Assembly: GCF_002105155.1 (NCBI RefSeq)
Contig: NW_019029034.1
Location: 62,001 to 126,000 of the forward strand
Direction of reading: 5' to 3'
DNA: 64,000 nucleotides
DNA from: Lobosporangium transversale
Taxonomy: Eukaryota; Mortierellomycota; Mortierellomycetes; Mortierellales; Mortierellaceae
Under the pieces are notes generated by a model that had not been told where the DNA came from, searched no databases, and saw only the letters and a list, made by a program, of their open reading frames with translations. Of the stretch, positions 9,963-23,001 are shown one piece after another. A program made the translations under genes and the position numbers. Position 1 is the stretch's first letter. Each line of letters starts with the position of its first letter.

Positions 9963-12767
9963 CTAGTCCTCCCAGCTGTGTCCTAGAATATCGGTCATAT
10001 GGATGTCATCTACTAAACTCTTCTGCCATCCACTTAGTGCGACTTGCATAACTTGCTCGATATCTTTTTCCGATATCCCTTGAGCATCCCCCATGGTGAT
10101 GCAACTAAGCTTCCTATTGGTATTACGCAATTTGGCCAAGAAGCTCAGCGATCGACTAGTAATGCCGGGACATCCAATGATAGTTAAGCAAACCAACGAT
10201 CGCGCAGTCTTTGAAAGGGACTCAATAGCACTGTCGGTTATGGTTAGAATATAAGAAAGGTCCAAGAGTTGGAGCTTCGTACAATACTGACAAAGCTTCG
10301 CAACAGCATAATCTGATACTAGACGTGTGTGATCCTGTTGTGTCTCCAAGTTCGCATCTCTTCTCTGAGTGCAATCCCAGTTATTTGCTCCAAAACCGCC
10401 AATACCATGATTCTTTCTCATCTCTCCTTCAGTTTCGGCATGACCTCCTGATCCGTCGAAATTTAGCTCAGGGGGACTTCTGGAGAGGTTGAGCCACTCT
10501 AATCCGGGACAGAAGATTGCTAGTTGGATCAAGCACTCCTCTGCCAGCATATCTTCTCCACCTGATTGTCCTAGATCGAGCCAACGGATACGTGGGCAAT
10601 GTTGTGTCAGGATCATGATGCATTCTGATGATATACTTTTGCAGTCTGCAAGTTTTAATTGTGTCAATTTTGTTCCGCATTGGCGTATAAGGGGAATCAG
10701 GCTTTGATCAGTAATTTGAAAGCAACCCGAAAAATCCAGTGACTCGAAACGAGGTGTAGACTCTGATGAGATAGAAGAATCATTTTTAAAATCTTGAATG
10801 ACAAGATTCAAGAGGCCTTGATCTGTAATTTGTACACATCCTGCCATATGTAGCCAGACCAAAGTGCTATTTCGGACACAAGCCGCCTGTTTGATCAGGC
10901 CTAACCCATGGTCAGTAACCCCCTGACATCCCGAAAGTGTTAGGCGACAGAGCCCAGGACAATTATCTAGGATAGTTTGAAGAGTCTTGCTTGTCACAAA
11001 ATCACGTCGTGATTCTAGTCGACTTGACATTTTCTTTTGTTGTAGTGGTAAATCTGAAGAAAGTTCGCCATAGTTGTCCAAACTCGCCTGTCGTAATGGC
11101 CCATTAAAAAATGAAGCAAGTAGCCGATAGATACGTTGTCTATTAGACTGTTGCTGCTGCTGATATTGCTGATTCGTATGTTGCTGATGGTTTTGCTGAT
11201 GTTCAGGAAGAACATGCTCTATAGAATATGGCTGCGTAGACAAAAGCGCTGATGCCGATGCTGTATTTGCTGGATATTGGGCTAAAGGCTGAGACATAAC
11301 CTTTTGAGTGAAAGGTGTTTCCTGTTGCAAATTAATCACCTGGATCCAATGCCCACAAGTTTGCAACGGCAGCGAAATTGGTAATCCATCCAGCGTACGC
11401 ATTTGAGCAAGGCGATGGCGTGTTTCTTTAATGGCTTTTCGCTGACGAATACGAACAATAGTTTTAGAAAAGGGTAAGAACAGCATGGTGGTAGTGGTTT
11501 GTCGTGAGGCTAGCCTCTCATTCAAGTGCTTCTGCCTCTCTTGCACTAATGAATCAACGGCGGCAAGCGACTGCAAATAATCAAACTTAGACATTAGTTT
11601 CATCAAGGGTGTTTCATCGTCTGAGGCATCCCAATCGGTCTCGCTTTCGGTATTGTCTTCTGCATCTCTCTTACTATCAGCCTCACTATTGCCATAGTGT
11701 GCGCCGTCATCATCGTCTTCGATTTCTAAATCGTCGCTATCGTTTTCAGCGCTCTCATTATTAACTTCGCTGCTTTGATCCAGAAATCGATGCGAAAGTC
11801 CATATCTCTTACTCAGCTGTGGTTGAACGCCCTTTGAAATCGATGTTCTTGTCACATCCGTTGTCTTACTCGCTCTGATGTCTTTTCTAATAGCTCGCAG
11901 TAGCTTTCTCCTCCTGCAATCCTGTAGTCTTTGTGCTCTCTCTTGTCGTTTCCATTCGAACCACTGCTCGAGCTCATGTTTGTCGGAATCATGGATTAAT
12001 TCAGAGGACATCGCTATCAAGAGATCTTTCTGAGTAAACTCCTTATACGATTGTACTTGCTCGTACAGAGCGTCGTTTCTTGTACTCGCGCCACTATTTA
12101 CAATTTCATAGGAGTGGGCTCGCTGATGTGGTCTTGTCATCCTCACAACAGAGATAGGATGAAAACGCGGCCAGTGCTTTGACCATAGTATTCGAGGCGA
12201 TTTCCATACTATAGGCCCTAATAACTGGTGCCACGATCGACAAACAAGTATGCATCGCATCATTGTCTGTGGACGTGAGCCAAGGTGCTTAAATACGAGG
12301 ACTAGGATTTCAGGCGGCAGCATGTCATTAATCGAGACGTTACTTTTTGAGTCTTTCGACTGTGAGGCTGCTTCATTTGCTGTTGTACTTATTGCTTCAG
12401 GTGTTGTCTGTGCGGATGGCGGTGATGATGCTATTGTGATTAAAATATCTTCTGCATTGTGATCACCATGTCTGATAAGGTACCCTATCGGGATACGCCT
12501 TGCTGTAAATCCTTTTTTCTGTAAAACACTTCTAGCTACTGCAGGGATTGTGAAACATAGTATTCTGCAAAGCTGTTTTACTTTATGTATGTCTCTGTGC
12601 CATCGAAAGAGACGAAGCTGATGAAGGAGATAAATTGTATACAGGAATAAGCCCTGTAGAGTTATTATGTCTAGAAGTACAGTAACCGTTGAGGTGAGAT
12701 TGTAGTCTTGATGTATTTTCTGAAGTGTCGACTGCTGAGGTGGAGGCTTTGGAGGGGCGATATGCAT
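9963..12767 (-). CDS. F-box and leucine-rich repeat protein with an N-terminal hydrophobic segment
   Basis: Single-exon ORF of 934 residues. An F-box lies at about 146-190 (PPEILVLVFKHLGSRPQTMMRCILVCRSWHQL). A basic/acidic middle section includes EIEDDDDG and a Gln-rich run (about 525-545). From about residue 600 there are AMN1/FBXL-type leucine-rich repeats (CPGLCRLTLSGCQGVTDHGLGLI and similar). The family supplies substrate receptors to SCF ubiquitin ligases, with the LRRs binding substrate. A hydrophobic stretch at about 27-50 (TVTVLLDIITLQGLFLYTIYLL) could be a membrane anchor, which is unusual for this family. No introns are needed. The substrate is unknown. Confidence 0.88.
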   Translation of the reverse strand: MHIAPPKPPPQQSTLQKIHQDYNLTSTVTVLLDIITLQGLFLYTIYLLHQLRLFRWHRDIHKVKQLCRILCFTIPAVARSVLQKKGFTARRIPIGYLIRHGDHNAEDILITIASSPPSAQTTPEAISTTANEAASQSKDSKSNVSINDMLPPEILVLVFKHLGSRPQTMMRCILVCRSWHQLLGPIVWKSPRILWSKHWPRFHPISVVRMTRPHQRAHSYEIVNSGASTRNDALYEQVQSYKEFTQKDLLIAMSSELIHDSDKHELEQWFEWKRQERAQRLQDCRRRKLLRAIRKDIRASKTTDVTRTSISKGVQPQLSKRYGLSHRFLDQSSEVNNESAENDSDDLEIEDDDDGAHYGNSEADSKRDAEDNTESETDWDASDDETPLMKLMSKFDYLQSLAAVDSLVQERQKHLNERLASRQTTTTMLFLPFSKTIVRIRQRKAIKETRHRLAQMRTLDGLPISLPLQTCGHWIQVINLQQETPFTQKVMSQPLAQYPANTASASALLSTQPYSIEHVLPEHQQNHQQHTNQQYQQQQQSNRQRIYRLLASFFNGPLRQASLDNYGELSSDLPLQQKKMSSRLESRRDFVTSKTLQTILDNCPGLCRLTLSGCQGVTDHGLGLIKQAACVRNSTLVWLHMAGCVQITDQGLLNLVIQDFKNDSSISSESTPRFESLDFSGCFQITDQSLIPLIRQCGTKLTQLKLADCKSISSECIMILTQHCPRIRWLDLGQSGGEDMLAEECLIQLAIFCPGLEWLNLSRSPPELNFDGSGGHAETEGEMRKNHGIGGFGANNWDCTQRRDANLETQQDHTRLVSDYAVAKLCQYCTKLQLLDLSYILTITDSAIESLSKTARSLVCLTIIGCPGITSRSLSFLAKLRNTNRKLSCITMGDAQGISEKDIEQVMQVALSGWQKSLVDDIHMTDILGHSWED

Positions 12768-13018
12768 GTGAGGATAGCTGTGTTGGAATCACAGCAGAAG
12801 GTGAGTCAGAAGAGTTGATGTTTAAGTCAAAAAGGTAAAAAAACAGACAGAAAGAAGAGTAATAGACGTTGTCAACAGTTTACTTCGCATTTGTGGAGAA
12901 GAGCATGGGTCTGTGTAAGCTCCCCTTTTGGTAACACAAATGAAAAATGACGGAAAGTGACAGTAATTGGTTTAAAATAGGATTGGACATGTTTAAAATG
13001 ATGACCTCTTCTATAGTT

Positions 13019-14978
13019 CTACTTCTTGGAGAAAAAGTTCAGTAGGCTTTGGTTACCAGTACCAGCTTTCTTCTTAGGTAGAGTCTCATTCTTGCCCCGC
13101 ACTGCCCCTGCTGACTTCGGCGGCTTGGATGCAGCAGGCGCAGGAACAGGAGCAGGAGCAGGAATGTCTTCTGGAATCGCTTCATCCTCCGAATAAGGCT
13201 CCTTCTCAACCACATCCTCCGTTACTATTTAAACATTATAGATCCTTGGTCAATAAATGAACAATGACCTAAATTATCATATATTTCATAAATATTTTGG
13301 TACCAAGTACACATACCCATGTAACCACGCTCATTCCTGAATGTCTTGCGCTTTACTACCATACGGAATCCTCGCACACGTCTTGTCCGTGGTTCTTGGT
13401 TCAAAGCCGCCTTACTTTCAACATGTCTGGGACTTGAAGCGGAAGAGCCTATGTTATCTTCGTCCATTGCCTCAACATCGATCATCTCACTATCTTCGTC
13501 CTCCAATCTATGATTCTCGACCGGTTCTGATTCTTTTAACATCATTTTCTCCAGTGCCAAGCGATGCTTCTCTTTTTCCTCTTCCAGTGCCTCTCTTGCC
13601 TCTTTAGAAAGTGCCTCCAGCGATTCTTCATCATCTTCGTCTGTGCTCAAACTACTCTTTTTCTTGTCCTCTTCTTGCTCAAATTCATCATCGTCATCCA
13701 TGGCTAATAACCGGGCAGATCGCTGTCGCTTCTTGAGTGCATTTATATCCAAATCAACAGGGGGTTCACCAAGGTGTGTACTTGATTTCTTCAAGCTCTG
13801 ATCCAAACGTGAACTGAGAGCTAACCGACGGTCCCTTTCTTCTTCAGAGTCGATCTCTTCATTCGAGCCATGAACTGCATCTCTTGCGCTCTTATCATTA
13901 TAAGTGTTCAACACCGTCAGAGGATCAGCTTTACGTTTCTGTGGTATAGGATTGGTTGCACTATCTGAAGATGTGCTAGAGAGCGCGGTGCTAGCTGTAG
14001 TAAGCTTTGGCGTTGAATTGCCTGCTTTACCAAAAAAATTCATCATCGATGACTTTCCCGCTGTTGGGGCCGGTGTGGCTTTTTTACTTGTGCTCCTCAT
14101 GGTGAGCGGCCCTCCAGTCAATGGCTGTTCTGCGATACTTGCAGCCGAAGATGAAGGTGATGGCTTCTGGGACTGTACAACTGATACTGACGCAGATGAC
14201 CTCAAAGCTTCTTTGCTGGGTTCAGGAACACTTGCCTCGTCGCTGTAGACAATCCTGTACATACTGATATCTTTGCCGCTTTGTAGAATGTTTGCTTCAG
14301 AGTTAACAACGGAGAGAATAGATAGGTCTTTGAGAGGCGAGGGTTCCAAACTATAGATATGGTATCCTGTTACTGTTGTATCATTCCTTGCATCTATAGC
14401 AGGCAAAGACAAATGAAAAAAAAAAAAAAAAAAAAAAAAAAGTAGATTATGTGAGTTTGTCAGCAACAGTCAGAATTAATCTAGTCACCAATAACAACAG
14501 ATACATTTCGCGTCCTGAGTATGTGGTGACATGATCTGCTTCAACATCGTACATACCCTCAAGGTCTTTATGACTAATAAGGGAAATGGCTCTGTTGCCG
14601 GTTTGGGGATCCTGCCGTGCTACATAATAACTTGCATGAACCTTTCCTTTGCCTACAGTCGCTAAATACGATTCCATAAATCTATATGGCATGATGTAGA
14701 TCCGTTGAATAGCCTGACTAGGATCAGAAATTCAAAGACGTATCATTAATAACTGCTCTATAAAACCCTTACTGCTTCGCAATATTGACAGAGTATCCCA
14801 TGCTCCTGCTTAGCCAACGATATGTGACCTATAAGGCACGAGGAGGTAATGTCAGTTTTTGGAGACTATTTTGCCACCAATTTATTTTTTAAATAAAATA
14901 AAGACGCACATTCTTCTGCTCATCTTCAACTATTGTGGTAAGCAACTCCATAGTCTGATTCTCAATGTCAGTCGTCAT
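13019..14978 (-). CDS. POL32: DNA polymerase delta subunit 3 (Pol32/Cdc27)
   Basis: Exons 13019-13224, 13317-14386, 14505-14717, 14773-14828 and 14910-14978 give 537 residues in phase. The N-terminal winged-helix region has VTYRWLSRSMGYSVNIAKQ and KGKVHASYYVARQDP, as in the Cdc27/POLD3 family. GYHIYSLEPSPLKDL matches the family's second block. The tail GYMVTEDVVEKEPYSEDE is the conserved C-terminal block, followed by the terminal PIP box QSLLNFFSKK that docks PCNA. A second PIP-like MMNFFGK lies at about 229. The junction 14505/14386 is the only in-frame GT-AG choice I found, but it uses a weak acceptor (CAAG). The stronger CTATAG acceptor nearby breaks the frame, so this boundary is uncertain. 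Role: processivity subunit of polymerase delta, also in polymerase zeta. Confidence 0.88.
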
Positions 14979-15481
14979 GTCCGTTTGCCTTTATGGTTCC
15001 GCAATGTAGGATAAATATGTAATAAAAGAAAATTGCGATTGCGCTTTGCGATTGCGCTTTGCGTTCCAGGTTTCAACAGCATGAGCAGTAAGCCACTGAT
15101 CCCTACTTGCTCTCTGAGCTTGGCTATCATGTAAATCTATCATATAACAATCATCAATTATCACTCCTATCTGCCACCTCGTTGCTCCTATTACCAAATC
15201 CCTCAAACCTCTGAAATGTTTGTGAAAGATGTTACCAGAGCCAGTAACACTGACATGAAAGGCTCATTTTGAGAGTATATTTTTATATGTGTATACTATT
15301 TACGTGCATAGCCTAGTCCCTTGTTGCACGTACCTCTACAAATGCAGCCTTTGCATTTATAGGAAAAATATCTTCCCTTCTTGTCATGTTCACCTTTATC
15401 ATTCATCAACTATTATATTCATTATTACCTTGGCAAGATTTATTCCAGCTAGTCATAGAAAAACATATAAAAAATATCCCA
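14979..15481. promoter_or_regulatory. Divergent intergenic region between POL32 and GOS1
   Basis: About 500 bp separates two start codons facing away from each other, so both promoters should lie here. A short direct repeat (TTGCGATTGCGCT) occurs around 15035-15065. No TATA element or known operator is convincing. Confidence 0.6.
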
Positions 15482-16536
15482 ATGCAAAAGACGACACCCT
15501 CACGAACACCGATCTACAAGGACGCTCCTTTGAACAGTCACTCACCTTCTGTCTCTCCTGCTCTGAGCAATGCCTCTCTTGCCATAGCACAGGCTACAGG
15601 AACAGCTATACCAACATGGGATACGCTGCGCAAGGATGCTCGCCATGTCGAAATCGAAATTGAATCAAAATTGACAACTCTATCAAAATCAGTGGTCAAA
15701 ATTAACCAAGTTGGACGACAACAGATCGCTCCAGTACCATCAGAATCTGGTCAAGACAGCGGTGCAGGTGTAACTGCCACCCCAGAGGAACTTGAAAAGT
15801 CTATTGAAGACCTGCTTGCGAAGGTACATTTGAGGCGCATCACATTTAATATATTGAATTTTTTTTGCTGATCATTCACCGGAAAGTTTTTTATTTTATT
15901 CTGGGCCTCACAGTTGAATCGGCTGGTGGACGCTATGTCGGGACATATCGAGACACACACTCAAACCAACGGTCAGGCACCTCTGACTATGGTACACACG
16001 CTCCAGAAGCACAGAGATAGCCTTCACGACTACACAAAGGAATACAAGAAGACATGTCAGAACGTACGGGCGGCGAGAGATCATGCTCAACTATTAAGTT
16101 CCGTTCAGGAGGATATCAGCGTATTTAAGAACGGAGCTTCAGGAAGCATGTCAGCCACTGACTACTTGTTGAATGAGAGGTCAAGAATCGATGGCAGCCA
16201 TCGACTAGCAGATAGTGCGCTTGAGTAAGTCTCTTTCTTTCTGCCTTCGTGCTATTTAAACGGAATTTCATAATGTATTTTTGTTATCGTCCTCCTTGGA
16301 TGCTGAACGTTGTATATTAAATATTGTATAGGCAAGCGTATGCAACACACGATGACTTGAGGCGACAGGGATCGGCGCTGCAGAATGTCAACCAGAGGAT
16401 TAACAATGTGGCCTCACAGCTCCCTGGTGTGGGTCAATTGATTGGTAAAATTCAATCAAGAAAGAACAGGGACAATGTCATTCTTTCCTGTGTCATCGGC
16501 TCCTGTGTTGTCTTTGTTCTGTACACTATCATGTAA
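15482..16536 (+). CDS. GOS1: Golgi Qb-SNARE Gos1/GOSR1 (GS28)
   Basis: Exons 15482-15823, 15914-16224 and 16332-16536 give 285 residues. After a Ser/Pro-rich N-terminal extension of about 45 residues comes WDTLRKDARHVEIEIESKL, the conserved start of the GOSR1 family. The C-terminal SNARE motif (about 218-265, ALQNVNQRINNVASQLPGVGQLIGKI) has its central Gln. It is followed by one tail anchor (VILSCVIGSCVVFVLYTIM). Gos1 works in intra-Golgi and ER-Golgi fusion with Sed5, Ykt6 and Sft1. It is 386 bp upstream of TRS120 on the same strand. Splice sites are canonical and phases fit. Confidence 0.95.
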
Positions 16537-16922
16537 TTCCTCTTCCTTTTATCACCATGACAATCCTTAATATCTGTATAATGTATGTTTTGTTTAGCGA
16601 GCAGCATTACTATCCGTACCATCATTAGTATGAAAGACACAAGAGAATAAATGACAACTGTCTGTGACCACACATTTTAGAAAAAAAGCGGTTTGCTGCA
16701 AGTCACTTGCCTTTCAGAGCTGTTTGTTGTGCCTGTCTGGAGCAGCAAGTCATCATCATCCCTTGTCCTTATTCCTCCTCGCCGCCATCCACTCATCTTC
16801 GCTCATCTTCTTTAACATCCTTATCCTCGTCATCTACTCTTGTAAAAATTCGTCATACTACAAGTCACTTGTAGCATTAGGACTCTCCAGGATTTCAACC
16901 AATTGATACATCGTCATTGGCA

Positions 16923-19900
16923 ATGGACGTAGTGAACTTTACGTCCGCAGCTCGCATTCGCGTGCTGCTGGTACCTGTCGGACCTATCAAGAAGGCTACG
17001 TTCGAAAATCGCGTCAAGATGCTCCGACAGCACAATTCGGTCAAACTTGAGGAGGTTTGGATGGGTCCACGTACAGAGAACTGTAAGAGTATAACATGTA
17101 GTATAGCGATGACCTGTCCTTGTATAACTTACTCTTTCTCTTTTTTTTAAGGATGAGAAAAAAAATTGGATACAGTTTCCTTCTCCAACATGTGTCTTTT
17201 TAATTGACATTAGTTCTGTATCAATTTCCTATGTTAATCGGCTCGCAAAATTAGCATTTTTCAGTCAGAATGTCCCACATGAAGGCCAGCTTTACTTCAA
17301 CTTTACGACCTCATACAGTGCGGAGCATCAGTACCTAGAAGAGTTTCAGATGCATCGTCGCGTGTTTGGAGTAAGGAAACAATGCGAGCTAAAATAAAGG
17401 ATGTTGCTTGCCTAGAATATGGATATGAATATTAAGTATCCATTTGAAATTAGGTAATAGGAATCATGGATTGTCAAGAATGGCCTGACGGGAATATGGC
17501 CGCGGGTCATCAGCGGTTTCAACAGATCCTATCCAAAGTAAATGTTGTCGTATTAATAATTTTAGTATCATAGTCTGTACGCCTTTGGCCTCACAAAAAG
17601 TGCATTTGCTTTCCTGACGAAGCATTCTCTTATGGTCTTTGCCATCTAGTATCCCTCAGCAATTGCGAATCAGTGTTTTGCCTTTGATCCATCAGAACAG
17701 CATCCGGATGATCTGCGGGGAGGCGGAGTCATCATGATCCCTAACGTGGGCAACACTTCTTCCTACCTTCGTGTCTTAATCTGCGATCTCGCAAGGACTA
17801 TTTTAACTGAGTTCGAAAACATTGTATGTCATTTCAGTCGAGAAGACCAATGTGGATAACTTCATCTTTGAAAAAAGCAGTCGTAGGCAAATCATGGATT
17901 ATCGTTAAACTTATTATTTGGTTTAATATAATCATGGACCTCTAGGCTTCAGCGATTGGGAAACGGCAGGATATTGAATCGCCTAATCCTGCCGTTTCTG
18001 TGTATGCGAGGCATGGACCCATGCCTTTGACTGCTAGTGTCACATCCATGCCCGATATGTCTACTCTGACAGCCCCGCCATCTGCAATGACCACTTCAGG
18101 ATCGTCGACCCATTCGCGTGCACTTTCTTCTGCAGGATTTACGTCTATAGCCTCTGGGAATCAATATGTGCAATCAGCAGTAATGACAGATCAGAGACTT
18201 CGGAAGAGAACTGCAGCAAGGGCTCAGAAACTATATGGAGACCTATACCTGATGGCAGGGCGAATATCGGATGCAGTATCTAGGTATGAGTAACAAGATA
18301 ATTATAGTATGATGATTAGTAAACAATGAGGATATCAAGGATGCCTATGCACTAACATCACATACAATCCGCTAACAATTCAGCTACCAATCAGTGATTG
18401 AGGCAACAAAATCTAATTCAGATTTTCTATGGCAAGCAAATGCGATGGAAGGGTTGTATTGTGCGGTTGTCCTTCTAGCCTTCGTTCAGGCTGATCTCGC
18501 TGTAAGAGACACCTTCCACATCCATTGTGAATGCTTATATGACATGACAACGTAAAAGTGATTTCATGGAGTAAGGCTCACCTTGGTCTATCTGAAAGTA
18601 AGACTAAATTTATTCATTATATTGGATATAGCAATTTCATCAACAACAAGTCGCACAGACTATCATTTCGCCGACTTCACCAACGAGCAACGAACATGCC
18701 AAGATACAAAACACGCCTGTCATAAAACCTTTGATTGTCGACATTCCTGAAAAGTACCAGGCAATATTAACGCTCTATAATAAAGTTCCAGGTAATGCCA
18801 CACCACCCATCCTCTGCGTCGAAGCAAGCATGAAGGTCACTAAATTCATTGCCACGTGCTTTGTGTGTGGAAATGGTATTTTGGATGACCGTGCCCTTGC
18901 AGCGGTAGTGAGCGGCAACATCTTAATGTATTCTGAGGGACATGGCTCTGATGGCCAGCAGCAACAACAGCCTATGACTCAGTCCCCCTCCGGCAATCAT
19001 TCTCAAACCGCTTCTACGGCGTCAGGATTACTACGAAGAGCATCAACGCTGCGGTCACGGAGCGCGAGCATGACAACATCAAGTCTCGGTATCACCCGGA
19101 CAGATATTATGAACTGGATTGCTAAGACTTGGACAGGTCGATTGGAAGAACTATGGATTGTTGACCAAGTAAGGCTCAAAGCATCATATTAACATGTTTA
19201 GTTGTTTAATAGACTGCATGATATGCCATGGCTATGGGACTTAAAACTGACAAAGAAAAAAAAAAAAAAAAAAAAGATTCATTTTACGCTATCCATTGCC
19301 TCCGTTTTGGGTGCCATTCAGTTCCGGAGGAAACAGGCACTCTACCTAAGATACGCTGTGCGTATGATCACTCCTTTACTGCACCAAACAAGACTTGCTC
19401 ACGCGTCAGCGGCCCAAGCCAGTGGAAATCCTCTTAAAAAGCCTATGAATATGGACCATGGAGTACTTGGCTGCTTAACCGAGATATGCAACGTTTTCGG
19501 AGTGGGTGAAAACTTCACATCCAGCAACAATCTTTATATGGACCATGGATGGCCGGAATTACAGATTGATGTCCTCTATGAATGTATCCGTGTTGCAGAG
19601 GCTGTCCCTGGTATGTGAGAGGCAATATCGTTTGAAAATAACAGTGTATGGGATGGTCTGCTGAAATGTTTAGCCACTAATAATGCAAATAATTATGCAT
19701 TTTCATTGCTTTAGACTACAAGGCCATGATGAAGTTTTCAACCACTCTTTTACGACAGTTACATGCCTATTTGACCAGAGAGGAGCAGGCTGGCCTCTAT
19801 GCCTCATTGCCTCGCATTCTCGCTGCAGCCAGGAAGACAGGATCGTCTGATTTAACTGAAACTCATTATTGGACCAAAATCCTCGTAGTCGATATCGAAG

Positions 19901-22878
19901 TTTGCTCGTAAGTGAAGCTCGAAGAATGTACTCCATTAATCTAAATATGCTCTTTATATGTACCGCTAGGGATTTTGCAGAAAGTAAGCTACTTATCTTT
20001 TTTTTTGCTCTGTCACTGTTGTTTATCATGCACAGACCTTCTGCCCGCAAGATTCCATTTACCAGATCCAAGGATACGCTTAAATCTATCTTGCCAGAGT
20101 CCAAGCTCACAACCAAGTCCACAGGCGAGATTGACCCATTCATATACAACCCCTTCCATCGCAAGGTCAATAATATTACTAAGTTAGACTTAGTAGCAGA
20201 AGAGACTGCATATTTTATTGTTACTCTCACAAATCCACATGGAATTGATTTGGAAGTTCAGGAGATTAGGCTGTCAACTTCAGATATCGAGTTTGAGCCG
20301 ATCCCAACATCGACTATGATCCCAGCTCAGACCACAGTTTCCATCAAAGTGGGTGGTGTGCCCAAGCACCCAGGCGAGCTGGTGATCCGTGGTTGTTGGG
20401 TCCAGATTGCGCATTGTGCAGAACATGAGTTTTTTGTCATTAATCCGAGGACCGGACAACCCACCAGTACTGATACCAGCAGCAAAAACGGTAGCGACAA
20501 TAGCAATAAGAATGGAACAGCAAGTAATAGTAGCGAACCTTTGGTTCGATTCAAAAAGAGGTACGCTCCCTCTTTTATATATATATATATATATTCTAAA
20601 CTGCTCGTTTATTATTGATTTATTTTATGATTTCGATGAGCGTTGCGCTTTAAGAGAATTTAATATCTCTTCATGATTCTGGTCTGATCATTGTATATTG
20701 TCCCTTTGATAGAGGATTGGAGAGCTTTACATTAGTCAAGCCAGTGAACGATGATGTAGTCACTGAGCCAAGGTTTACCACAGTTACCGTTATCCCTAAA
20801 CAGCCATTGTTAAAAATCAACTCGACTTCGTTGCAGCATGGCTCGGTCATGCTATTTGAAGGTGAAAAGTATGGTACACATGAAACAACGTTGTTCCAGT
20901 AACAACATGTTCACTATGGTCCATTTAAATGTCTATCCTTCCTCCTTTTATTATCGCTCATTCATTCATTCATTCATTTGTATAGAACCACGGTCCGTCT
21001 GACTTTGGAAAATATCGGATCAATTCCTGTGGACTTTGTGACATTGACGTTTTCTGATTCAACCAGTCAGCTAGCTCTTGGTAACCACTACGGCAACACA
21101 ACGAACAATGGGGTTGAGCTGTCATCTGAAGATGCATATGAAATGGAGCTGTTCCTGAAAAAGACAAATGTTTTCTCTTGGAATCGCGAAGTGGAGTGCC
21201 ATATTCCTGTTGGAGGCACACATGAGATTATGGTCGACGTACTTGGAAAACGCGGATGGTAAGCCCATCAGATACGTGTATGAACCTATGCCATTTATCG
21301 TGATGGTTAGACTAATTTTACGCAATCCTTTGCCTTTAGTTCATCTGGAATGATCCAGATCGACTATGCATACCTTAATAGAGAGGATGACGAAGGAGCT
21401 GAGCCATCCACCTATTTTGTAACACGTCAGCTCTTCTCACAAGTATTAATGACAGTTTATAAGACAGTCGAATCACTCAATTTGGACATCCTCTACTTGC
21501 AGTCTCATGGTGGAATGGATATTCCTGCAACAGAGCCCAATACTCCGGTTCTGGATGACTTTAGTGCCAATAGCCATGCTACATTCTCGAAAGCTAATAG
21601 AGACTCAGCACTTCCTAAACTCGACTTCTCCAATGACGGGTTTTTAGCTCCACCAAGTAATAGTAATGATGGTGATGGAACCAAGACAGGCTTGTCTCCT
21701 CAATCCAACGACAATAAACAACCGAATGGATATAGAAATGGCCGCCGTGGTTCGCGCACGATTAGTAAACGACTCAGCTCTAACTTCGCCAAGATCGATA
21801 AAGGACAGTCTGTAGAGCAATTGCTTTCCAAGGCCCGTGGAGATGCAATCTTGCCAGGAGAACAAATTGAGGCCGCAATTTCACGCCGTGTAGCTTTAGG
21901 CACCAAGAATGAATACTGTCTACTGACACTAGATGTCCGGAACGTGTGGACTGTTCCTGTGGAGGTAGCCATGCTAGTAGATGATTCTGAGGATGGCGAA
22001 GGCTTGGATGTCAACAAGTTGATTAAATCTACAACTGTGATTCAACCAGGCAATACTCAGCGGATCATACTTCCTGTCAGAAGAATGGCCCTATCAACGG
22101 AACAGCTTTCGACACCCATTCCTACATTATCAAATAAACAGTTTGTGGTGGCTAGGGGAGCGGCCGCATTGTCTGCAGAGCAGTTGGCGATGGAGAGAGC
22201 ACTCTTTTGGTTCAGAGAAGAGCTTCTCAAGCGTGTGGTTGCAAGATGGACCTGCAAGGATACCTCCGGCCGATATGGCAAGTTCGACCTTCGAAACTTG
22301 CGATTAAACAAATCAATGTTGAACGTGCTTAAGATTGAGGATATTTCTTTCTTGGTGGCTATGGAACCTACGGCTGCTATGCAAAGAAAGAGTGTAGACC
22401 AAGGGCTGACAAAAGGCTTGGAACAGATTGGTTCGAATCGATGGAGATGTCCTGTCGACCAATTTGCACAGATTCGAGTCACGGTCGTGAATAGATCCCA
22501 TATAGATGTAAAATTATGTCTGAGAATGCAGCCTGTTCAGGTACATGGCGACGGGACCATGGACTATGACATGGGCACACGGATGGTCTGGCATGGAGTG
22601 CTGCAAGCACCGCTGGCGAAGGTGAGGGACACTTTTTCAATATGCTTGTGGAGTTTTACTAATAACATTTACCTCTGACGCTGTCCAGCTACTTTTATAT
22701 TGCTTTGCTCTACTACTTATTGCATTATAAATAGATGCAACCGGATTCTACGACGAGTCATGTCCTCCCTGTGTGCTTTTATAGCCGTGGCGAGTTTAAG
22801 GTTCTGTATCATGCGGAAGATGTGCACCGTCGAGTTGTCTACTACGACCATGAACCATTGGTGATCGAAGCATTTTAA
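16923..22878 (+). CDS. TRS120: TRAPPII complex subunit Trs120/TRAPPC9
   Basis: Exons 16923-17082, 17255-17370, 17454-17537, 17650-17823, 17946-18283, 18384-18501, 18632-19168, 19322-19610, 19715-19907, 20036-20560, 20713-20868, 20986-21258, 21340-22621 and 22735-22878 give 1462 residues in phase. The N-terminus MDVVNFTSAARIRVLLVPVGPIKKATFENRV and the blocks GQLYFNFTTSY and VIGIMDCQEW match Trs120. EIDPFIYNPFHRKV and later beta-rich Ig-like segments (TAYFIVTLTNPHGIDLEVQEI) are the C-terminal half. TRAPPII activates Rab11-class GTPases (Ypt31/32) at the late Golgi. The protein carries low-complexity inserts (about 220-290 and near 590). The intron 19169-19321 contains an A tract. The identity is confident; individual weak splice choices could shift by a few residues. 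Confidence 0.93.
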
Positions 22879-23001
22879 CTTTTTATCGAATATCGGGATC
22901 AAAGCCAGTGTAGATTGTTTAAAAATGAAAATGCCCCACTTGCAAGCATAAAGCAAAAAGCTTTTATATATATATATATATATGAATGTCAAGAAATGAT
23001 A

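Noticed and set aside
19978-19995. Possible extra microexon in TRS120 (D-F-A-E)
   Set aside because: Including it leaves the wrong phase for the next exon; joining 19907 directly to 20036 keeps the frame.
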